This document shows, piece after piece, positions 34,968 to 40,465 of a DNA stretch of 40,465 nucleotides. The position numbers and the translations under genes are program-made. Source of the stretch: Terriglobia bacterium (lineage in GTDB: Bacteria; Acidobacteriota; Terriglobia; Terriglobales; Acidobacteriaceae). Each line of letters opens with the position of its first letter. The stretch's first letter is position 1. The stretch is taken from NCBI GenBank assembly GCA_020073105.1, contig JAIQFW010000063.1, positions 1 to 40,465 on the forward strand, given 5' to 3'. The notes under the pieces were generated by a model. The model ran no database searches. It was not told where the DNA came from and saw nothing but the letters and a program-made list of their open reading frames with translations.

Positions 34968-35564
34968 GTACTTGCCCCGTTGACACTGAGGTGGCACCAA
35001 GTGTAGCACTGGAAGCGGCCCACCGTGGCCGTTTGTCGGGTACTGCACAGGCGAAGACGGGCGTTTCAAAACAGAGTGGCTGCTATGACGGCGAACGGTG
35101 GGCGGAATGGACCGAGCATGGCGCACTGGGAAGAGCAAGACTCCTGAGGGCTCGGATCGGAACAGGCGTGGCCCGCACCGTTTGGAGAAGTACGAATCAG
35201 TAGGTGCCGAAGTCGCTTCCCCCTTTCGGCTCCGGCACCTAAGAGTCCCCAACAAGGGGTTGCCAGGTTGGGCTCCTGAATTGTGGATTCATCGCTCTGC
35301 AGCGCGATGTCCCCCACATATCGGGATAGTGACGAAAACCTGTGGATCGTTTCAGGGAATCAGTAAGCCGACAATTCGGCGGAGCAGTTCCGATTGCATG
35401 GCGATCTGGCTGCAGTGGAATTTTCCTCACAGGGATTGCTGTAACGATATGCAGGGAGCTCTCACCATCCCTCTAAGAGTCGACCGCCGTAGAGTCCTTT
35501 AGGGTGGGTGAGTTCCGAAGTCAGTTGCCACGACTCGACCAACAACGTGAGAAGGAGCACAACG
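34968..35564. promoter_or_regulatory. Shared upstream region of the sigma operon and the RiPP cassette
   Basis: About 600 bp between two divergent operons with no recognisable gene. It must contain the promoters of both. I see no confident -35/-10 pair. A sigma-54-like arrangement (TGGC at 35399, TGCA at 35411) is only a partial match. Confidence 0.4.
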
Positions 35565-35810
35565 ATGGAAAACAAGGAAAGAACAGCGAAGAACAATCAT
35601 GTGCAGATAGTCGTCGCAGAGGGTAAGGTGACCTTGGAGGACCTTCACGCGGCGCTCGATCAAGCCATTAAGCTCGTTGTAAAGGGTGGCTGCAACTGTG
35701 GCTTGACGGGATTCGATCTCAGTTTCCTACGTGGAGATCCCGGCCTGGCATTCAACGAAGTAAACAGAATTCCCAACATACAGGGCGCTGTGCTGACTCG
35801 GGGGTTCTGA
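35565..35810 (+). CDS. Putative RiPP precursor peptide with Cys-Asn-Cys core
   Basis: An 81-aa peptide; ATG at 35565 has AGAAGGAG eight bases upstream, which fixes the start well inside the longer frame (35508). Residues 1-40 form a charged, helical leader-like region (VTLEDLHAALDQAIKLVVKG). Residues 41-59 hold GGCNCGLTGFDLSFLRGDP with the only two cysteines, Cys43 and Cys45. The tail (60-81) contains NRIPNIQGAVLTRGF. The gene lies 51 bp before an MNIO enzyme gene and its partner in the same direction. MNIO enzymes modify Cys (or Asp/Asn) of ribosomal peptides, so the CNC motif is the likely target. No export signal is present. Confidence 0.7.
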   Translation: MENKERTAKNNHVQIVVAEGKVTLEDLHAALDQAIKLVVKGGCNCGLTGFDLSFLRGDPGLAFNEVNRIPNIQGAVLTRGF

Positions 35811-35861
35811 CCGACCACCAGACGGTTCTGCGTCAGCAGTCGGCAAGGGGATGGTGCTCAG

Positions 35862-36740
35862 ATGGCTGCAACTGCAACCTATGCGGATAGACAAACGAAA
35901 ACAGGTGTGGTAATCGGCGCCACATATGAAGGGCGCGATCCCGCCCTTCTTGAGCGAATGCTTCCCCTTGTTGACTATATCGAGGTGACACTCGAAACCA
36001 TCTCCGAGATGGAGGACGGTGAGCTCCGCCTTAGCGACTCAGTCATGGGGGAACTGAAGAACTTGGGCAACGCAGTCCAGACCATTGTGCATGGTGTGAG
36101 TCTGTCCATCGGTTCTCATGAAGGATGGTCTCCGATGTATCTGCGCCTTCTGGACGACTTTGTTGAGCAGGTCGACGTAGCATGGCATAGTGAGCATCTC
36201 GGCTACACGAAGGTCGATGGCCAGCATCTAGGAATCATGCTTGCGATGCCGAGGACTGAAGAGGCGCTCGATATGTTGTGCAAAAGGGTAAACGCAATTC
36301 AAGAGCGGTACCGACTCCCTTTCTTGCTTGAAAATATAGTCCACGTAGTCCCCGATTGTCCGGCGGACTATTCAGATGCGGCTTTCCTTAACGCGCTCGC
36401 AGATAGAACCGGTTGTGGTCTTATTTTGGATGTGTACAACCTCGAATGCGACGCGCACAATCACGGATTTGACATCTCTGCCTTCCTGAACGAACTGCAA
36501 TTCGCGCATGTTCGCGAGCTGCACGTCGCTTGCGGCGTAGAACACAATGGCCTCTTGCTGGATGTACACTCACAGCGGACGCGAAGCTCCACTGTCGAAC
36601 TGGCGCAGCGTGTCATCCGACGGTCACCGGGAGGGATCAAGGTGGTCGTATATGAGTTCATGCCTGAAGCGATTCCTGGCCTCGGCCATACTGCGATTGC
36701 AGAGGAGTTGGCCCGTCTCCGCGAGGCCTTCACGGATTGA
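35862..36740 (+). CDS. MNIO-family (DUF692) peptide-modifying iron oxidase
   Basis: A 292-aa TIM-barrel protein of the multinuclear non-heme iron-dependent oxidase family (MbnB/TglH relatives). Candidate metal ligands and family landmarks: VHGVSLSIGS (His77), AWHSEHLGY (His109, Glu111, His112), LLENIV (Glu157), ILDVYN (Asp190), AHNHG (His199-His201 region), HVRELHVA (His216, Glu219, His221) and YEFMPEA (Glu265). Such enzymes oxidise Cys in a precursor, for example to oxazolone/thioamide or thiooxazole, using oxygen. It sits between a Cys-containing short peptide and a DUF2063-like partner, the canonical three-gene layout. The next ATG follows its stop after three bases. Confidence 0.88.
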   Translation: MAATATYADRQTKTGVVIGATYEGRDPALLERMLPLVDYIEVTLETISEMEDGELRLSDSVMGELKNLGNAVQTIVHGVSLSIGSHEGWSPMYLRLLDDFVEQVDVAWHSEHLGYTKVDGQHLGIMLAMPRTEEALDMLCKRVNAIQERYRLPFLLENIVHVVPDCPADYSDAAFLNALADRTGCGLILDVYNLECDAHNHGFDISAFLNELQFAHVRELHVACGVEHNGLLLDVHSQRTRSSTVELAQRVIRRSPGGIKVVVYEFMPEAIPGLGHTAIAEELARLREAFTD

Positions 36741-36743
36741 GTT

Positions 36744-37268
36744 ATGGATCTAGCGAGCCAGCAGCGAAAACTCCTAGGCTTGTTCAAGTCCACGTATCAG
36801 ATACATGCGGACGACGACGAATACATCCAGACGGTCGCGCAATCGAAGCATCTGCAAGAGGCCAAAACGAACATATTTCTGTGGCGCGTGTATGTTCTGG
36901 AACGAACGTGTGCACTCACCTTCAGGTTGCTGAAGCGTCTCAATCTTCTCGAGAAAACCATCAGTGCCTTCATCATGGAATGCAACATTTCTCCTTTCAG
37001 AGAGACGCAGGCCCCGGCGTTCCTGGAATCATTGAGCAATCATGACGATCGCCTGATCGCGTCGGTGTCACAGTTCGAGCTTGCTCTGTTGAAAATAAAG
37101 CAAGGGGATCCGGGCTCTTACGTTGTTCCGTGGACTGTTGAGCCGTCTGCGGTCTTGTACAGCTTAGCCAACGACATTCCTTTGAAAGAAAAGGCTCCCG
37201 AGGGCGCCTACAAGACCGTGATTTCGGGCGACTTTCCCTTCGACTTCGTCGTCAGGAATGTTGACTAG
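36744..37268 (+). CDS. DUF2063/MbnC-like partner protein of the MNIO
   Basis: A 174-aa mainly helical protein starting three bases after the MNIO stop, so translation is coupled. The segment LWRVYVLERTCALTFRLLKR, the following FLESLSNHDDRLIASVSQFE and the LALL helix align in pattern with DUF2063-type partners (YRNNV..L...FP..., then ...D.A.LE.A). The C-terminal ~60 residues are a beta domain (YVVPWTVEPSAVLYSLANDI). In known systems this partner binds the precursor leader and forms a complex with the MNIO. The match is divergent and is inferred largely from operon context. Confidence 0.65.
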   Translation: MDLASQQRKLLGLFKSTYQIHADDDEYIQTVAQSKHLQEAKTNIFLWRVYVLERTCALTFRLLKRLNLLEKTISAFIMECNISPFRETQAPAFLESLSNHDDRLIASVSQFELALLKIKQGDPGSYVVPWTVEPSAVLYSLANDIPLKEKAPEGAYKTVISGDFPFDFVVRNVD

Positions 37269-37748
37269 GGGAGACTAAGCGCAACATTCACCTTGCTTCG
37301 GGCTCGGGAGTATCACGGCAGTTTGTGGGAACAGAGCCCAACACCTGCATTCAAGGACCTGGAGCCGATCCCACAATTCAGGGACCACGGCCAAGCTAGG
37401 GGAATTCCTTGAGGCCTGTGATACCTGTTGTTAACAGGCGTCTCTGACAATGTCGGCGGTGTCAATCAGTTTTTGAGTACACTACAGCATGCACTCGGAG
37501 AAGAGTGCCATTTCGCCCTCGATGATGGTTTGCGTCCAAAGTCTACTCGGGCCTGGGAGCCGACATGTTATGGAATCATTACACTCATGGAGAGTCGCAG
37601 TGGTTTTGATTGCAATCGCTTTCCAGGAGAAATCCGTTGAAAGAGAGGACGGTTTCTAGGCCGCATGAGGTAAATAATCATCCGTCCGAGTTCAGAACTG
37701 GGTCAATGAGTGTAATCGCCTGCTCAACCAGCGATCGGGAGATCCGGC
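37269..37748. other. Intergenic region, no gene recognised
   Basis: About 480 bp after the RiPP cassette. A 70-codon plus-strand frame (37428-37640) begins at TTG with no ribosome-binding site and resembles nothing. CCTGTTGTTAACAGG at about 37424-37438 is a small hairpin without a T-tract. No terminator or promoter is clear. Confidence 0.4.
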
Positions 37749-37826
37749 TCAATTCTTGGGCTTGTTAAGCACCATTTGAGCTAGGCCGGAAGCCACAGAA
37801 CCAGAGAGTTTTATCTTGTGTCTCAT
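37749..37826 (-). CDS. 25-aa micro-ORF behind the winged-helix/hydrolase gene
   Basis: MRHKIKLSGSVASGLAQMVL plus NKPKN, preceded by GGAGGA at six bases' spacing, one of the best ribosome-binding sites in the window. It begins 15 bp after the stop of the preceding minus-strand gene, so it would be on the same mRNA. The basic start, small-residue middle and basic end suggest a short amphipathic or secreted peptide. No family recognised. It may be a signalling or precursor peptide, or a chance ORF. Confidence 0.45.
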   Translation of the reverse strand: MRHKIKLSGSVASGLAQMVLNKPKN

Positions 37827-37841
37827 CTGCGTTCCTCCGAT

Positions 37842-39089
37842 CTAGACGGCCGGGCCAGCTTGGGTGTTTTGCCACCCTAAGAACGCTCCGAGTTCCTCCA
37901 GGAACACCCGCCAGGCCGGTTCTTCCGCGAGAAGAATATGATTGCTAGTGCTGAGCGGGACAAATCGTGCGCCTGGGATTTCGGCGGCCAGAATCCGCCC
38001 TTCCTCCGTGGGTATGACTCGATCACGGTCGCCGTGGAAGACGATGGTAGGCACAGTGACCATGGGCAAGAGAGGCCGGATGCTGATCTCGTCGATCATC
38101 ATCATGATGCGGGCAGCATTCTCCGGACTCGCTGATATCCGCTGCAGATCATTGAACCATTGGTGTTGCTCGGGTGTAGAGTTGTGAGGAATATAAAACT
38201 TTGTGAACATCGCCTTGAAATCCGGATTGTTCCTGCCCCAATCCAGCCGCACCAGGGTCTGCAGCGCTCGCCGCCCTGCCATGTGTTCTGCTGTGCCGCG
38301 TGCGCTCAAACCGCGTGAGAATGCACCAAGCAAGATCAGGTGACTCACACGCTCCGGATGCCGTATGGCATAGGTAATGGCTACCGCTCCGCCCTGGGAG
38401 ATCCCCAGGAGCGCAAATCTCTCAACGCCTGCCGCCTCAACCACCGTCTCTAGGTCCCGGACCCAAAGTTCCAGCGACATCTCCTTCACGTCCCATTGCG
38501 AGAGGCCATTGCCCCGTTCGTCGTAGCGGACCAGGCGGTGATGCTTTGTCAATTCTGCGAGCCAATGCTTCCAGATAGGGCTGTCCCACTCATAGTCCAG
38601 ATGATTGAGCCAATTGGCGGACTTTACCAGGGGATATCCGGAGCCGGCGCTTGCGTAGGCCACCCGGACGCCGTCATTGGTGACGCAAAATTGGATCTTT
38701 TGCCGTGGCGTCGACGCAAGGGAACCGCTCGTTTCTGTCAGCGCGACCACCCGCGAGCCGATCTCCGAGACCGCTTCGACAAAGCGATAGCCCATGCGCG
38801 GCACGGTTTCGATGTAAGTCTGGCTGGTAACACTCTCGCCCAGCGCCTTGCGCACCATGGAAATGTTGCGGTCCAGGTTGTTCTCCTCTACGGTGGTCGT
38901 CGGCCAGACGGCGTTCATCAGGTCGCGTTTAAGGACTAGCGTTCCGTGCCGCTCTACCAGAACGCGCAACGTGTGAAATGCCTTACCGGTGAGCGGGATG
39001 GAGCGGCCCTCACGCACCAACCGGTGCTCCTTCACCTCCAACCGGAAGGGGCCAAACTCATACACGACGTCTGTACGCTCGGAAATCAC
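37842..39089 (-). CDS. Winged-helix (CadC/OmpR-type) regulator fused to an alpha/beta-hydrolase
   Basis: About 415 aa from GTG 39089 (frame open to 39161; the extra N-terminus is not domain-like). Residues ~8-105 form a Trans_reg_C winged helix (YEFGPFRLEVKEHRLVREGR, LDRNISMVRKALGE, YIETVPRMGYRFVEAV). Residues ~130-410 form an alpha/beta-hydrolase: YDERGNGLS, nucleophile elbow GISQGG (Ser ~231), the acid in HGDRDRVIP and the His in SNHILLAEE. The catalytic triad looks complete. There is no membrane helix, so it is a cytoplasmic one-component regulator whose sensor is a hydrolase fold, which may bind or cleave a small-molecule signal. A 25-aa ORF follows. Confidence 0.87.
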   Translation of the reverse strand: MISERTDVVYEFGPFRLEVKEHRLVREGRSIPLTGKAFHTLRVLVERHGTLVLKRDLMNAVWPTTTVEENNLDRNISMVRKALGESVTSQTYIETVPRMGYRFVEAVSEIGSRVVALTETSGSLASTPRQKIQFCVTNDGVRVAYASAGSGYPLVKSANWLNHLDYEWDSPIWKHWLAELTKHHRLVRYDERGNGLSQWDVKEMSLELWVRDLETVVEAAGVERFALLGISQGGAVAITYAIRHPERVSHLILLGAFSRGLSARGTAEHMAGRRALQTLVRLDWGRNNPDFKAMFTKFYIPHNSTPEQHQWFNDLQRISASPENAARIMMMIDEISIRPLLPMVTVPTIVFHGDRDRVIPTEEGRILAAEIPGARFVPLSTSNHILLAEEPAWRVFLEELGAFLGWQNTQAGPAV

Positions 39090-39353
39090 GTTGTCAGAAA
39101 AATAACAGAAAAGAATCAATCTCGCCAAAGGACGCAGGCGGCCGTCCGCACGGTTAGACACTTATCTGTAGTCAGCGGCTACGTTTCGGCGGCAACATCC
39201 TCTAGTGAAGGAGAGGCTCTCCGTATCCAAGGTAGTGGCCACGCAACACCCCCCGTGTGGTCGGCAATCCGGAAAATATGCGGTCGTTTTCGTAACATCG
39301 CGATTACACTCATTGACCCGGCTTTGAGCGTCACATCCCCCGAACGAAACCCT

Positions 39354-39626
39354 TCAGGGCTTCCCGGCACTGAAAAGCAACTGCCCCTCCTGATCGTAAA
39401 CGTAACAGACCTTCATCATCCCGGCCCGTGCCTTGGCCTCCGCAATTGCCTCGCTCGCGTCGCGGAAATCAATACAGAAATCGCTGTAATCGTAAGTGTC
39501 GGCCACAACGAGCCGAGTCCTGCCGAACGGAGCGCGAAGTTCACCACCCGTAGCCACTGTGTCGGGGTATGCGGGTGACAGTGCTCGCCCGGCGTCCGGC
39601 CCCATGTCTAGTTTGGTTGTTCTCAT
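39354..39626 (-). CDS. Hypothetical 90-aa protein
   Basis: Start ATG at 39626 with GAGG about ten bases upstream; the longer frame to 39719 lacks such support. The C-terminal half (RLVVADTYDYSDFCIDFRDA, then EAKARAGMMKVCYVYDQEGQ and LLFSAGKP) looks like a compact alpha/beta domain with two Cys. No family recognised. A 52-aa membrane protein is encoded 133 bp upstream in the same direction. Confidence 0.55.
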   Translation of the reverse strand: MRTTKLDMGPDAGRALSPAYPDTVATGGELRAPFGRTRLVVADTYDYSDFCIDFRDASEAIAEAKARAGMMKVCYVYDQEGQLLFSAGKP

Positions 39627-39759
39627 TGGGACTAACCTCACTCCAGAATAGAGAGCCGATGACAGCGGAAGATCCATCACCCAAGTGTGTAGATCGCTAA
39701 GGGGGACAATTCTACCCATGATTTAACGCAACCCGCCATCGGCGTGCCCAACACTTGCC

Positions 39760-39918
39760 TTATGCGTGTCCGGTCTTAGCAGTTCTCACGTGCGTCAAGA
39801 GCCACAGCCATACGACCTTTAGCCCGAGCACGATAACAGTAGTCGCCATGGCTAAGATGCCAAGCATGGCGAGTCCCATAAGGATGACGAAGGCGAACTT
39901 AAAGAATGAGGCTTCCAT
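39760..39918 (-). CDS. Small membrane protein, 52 aa
   Basis: MEASFFKFAFVILMGLAMLG starts at ATG 39918 with GGAGG eight bases upstream. Residues ~5-43 are almost entirely hydrophobic, giving one long or two tight transmembrane helices (VILMGLAMLGILAMATTVIV and LGLKVVWLWLL). A basic tail follows (THVRTAKTGHA). The good ribosome-binding site and the clean hydrophobic pattern support a real gene. Function unknown. Confidence 0.6.
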   Translation of the reverse strand: MEASFFKFAFVILMGLAMLGILAMATTVIVLGLKVVWLWLLTHVRTAKTGHA

Positions 39919-40230
39919 GCAAAAACCTCCACTGACCAAAGTGGCGAAGCCCTATCTTGCTGGGAGGAGTGCAATTATGTTCCACGCTTAAGTTCCGGGG
40001 CTGTGACGTGCAATACCTATCCAGGTGATCGCCTACCAGAAACATCAAATGCATTACGCCCGACCCAGGCTACTCATTGAGGGTCAACGAGTGAAATCGC
40101 CTTCCATGAGAAGGCCGGTCGGAGTCAAGTGGGTTCTTTTGTTTTTTCGTTGGGCAAGGTTTTTCTCCCCGCCGAATCGCCACCACTGTCGCCACCCTTC
40201 CATCCGCACTCTCAGTGAGCGATTGTTCGG
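39919..40230. other. Intergenic region, no gene recognised
   Basis: About 310 bp upstream of the terminal integrase remnant. Frames here resemble no family, and the integrase frame cannot be extended into this DNA with recognisable sequence. Confidence 0.4.
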
Positions 40231-40341
40231 CGCACTTGTGCACGGCTATGCCACCAGGCAGGCGGCGAGCTGGAGCAGATCCAATTCCTGCTGGGCCACG
40301 TTTCCATCCAGACAACGGAGCGATACCTAGGAGCTTGTTGA
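40231..40341 (+). pseudogene. Second remnant of the same integrase family
   Basis: In one frame the DNA reads RTCARLCHQAGGELEQIQFL then LGHVSIQTTERYLG, nearly identical to the remnant at 15945 (RTCARLCHLAGGEL...TTERYLG). After YLG it diverges to AC and a stop, where the other copy continues CKQK. It lacks everything upstream of the box II Arg, so it is inactive. Two remnants of one family about 24 kb apart suggest repeated insertion of the same kind of element, or recombination between copies. Confidence 0.78.
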
Positions 40342-40465
40342 AAATACCGTTAACGCAGCGTGCGGATCATTCCAAGAAGCGCACGCGCAGACTGAGTTTT
40401 GTTATTTGGGCTTCCGATCTGCCCGCGAAAGTCAGGTCCGTTGCTGCTTCACGCGCTCTGCGCCC
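40331..40465. mobile_element. Possible insertion-sequence end interrupting the integrase remnant
   Basis: The integrase homology stops abruptly at 40330, and the new sequence begins GAGCTTGTTGAAAATACCG, which resembles the terminal repeats of some IS families. The remaining 120 bp contain a minus-strand open frame running out of the window and ending at about 40369 (LSLRVRFLE). No complete transposase is visible, so the assignment rests on the abrupt junction. Confidence 0.35.

Noticed and set aside
35399..35414. Sigma-54 promoter before the RiPP precursor
   Set aside because: Only the GG and GC dinucleotides and part of the flanks match; no enhancer-binding protein gene is nearby.
37428..37640. 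70-codon frame after the RiPP cassette, considered as a second precursor
   Set aside because: TTG start without Shine-Dalgarno and no resemblance to the first precursor.
1..40465. CRISPR array accompanying the TPR-CHAT protease
   Set aside because: No regularly spaced direct repeats and no Cas proteins anywhere in the window.

Overview
The window looks like an accessory stretch of a soil-type Acidobacteriota genome (Bryobacterales/Solibacter-like). This is inferred from family content, not from a marker gene: two regulators with a cytoplasmic OmpR/CadC-type winged helix fused to other domains (one with TPRs, one with a hydrolase), an ECF sigma/anti-sigma/TPR-CHAT operon, secreted carbohydrate enzymes and a short TcA-type toxin. 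No rRNA, intact tRNA, ribosomal or housekeeping gene is present.

Layout. (1) 1-6.4 kb, mobile-element module: an attP-like site made from the 3' part of a tRNA-Glu gene, a tyrosine integrase whose 3' end runs into that core, an excisionase, two divergent XRE-type regulators (one single, one an internal duplication of the same architecture), and an AbiEi/AbiEii type IV toxin-antitoxin pair with a clear promoter and palindrome. (2) 6.7-16.2 kb, mixed cargo: a lone ABC exporter, a secreted alpha/beta hydrolase divergent from a winged-helix/TPR regulator, a decayed gene, a secreted GH13 glucan enzyme, a small unknown gene and a C-terminal remnant of a second integrase family. (3) 16.3-25.7 kb, a Tc-toxin operon on the minus strand: a TcA-like gene split by a frameshift with an apparent internal deletion, followed two bases later by a 1989-aa SpvB/TcdB/RHS protein (TcB-TcC fusion) carrying a membrane-associated HExxH payload. 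(4) 26.2-29.3 kb, a tyrosinase fused to a von Willebrand A domain. (5) 30.1-35.0 kb, an ECF sigma, membrane anti-sigma, unknown 324-aa protein and TPR-CHAT protease in one minus-strand operon. (6) 35.6-37.3 kb, divergent from it, a three-gene RiPP cassette: an 81-aa precursor-like peptide with a Cys-Asn-Cys core, an MNIO (DUF692) enzyme and a DUF2063-like partner. (7) 37.7-39.9 kb, a winged-helix/hydrolase fusion with a 25-codon ORF behind it, a 90-aa unknown and a 52-aa membrane protein. The window ends in another integrase remnant of the second family, apparently cut by an insertion-sequence end.

How the parts may work together. The first 6.4 kb supplies mobility and maintenance. The Tc operon would form a toxin-injection complex, but its TcA is probably broken in this copy. 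The TPR-CHAT operon has the components expected of a protease-controlled sigma switch. The MNIO cassette is the best candidate for an undescribed natural-product pathway, because its putative core (Cys43-Asn-Cys45 followed by a GFDLSFLRGDP segment) is not one I can match to a named precursor class.
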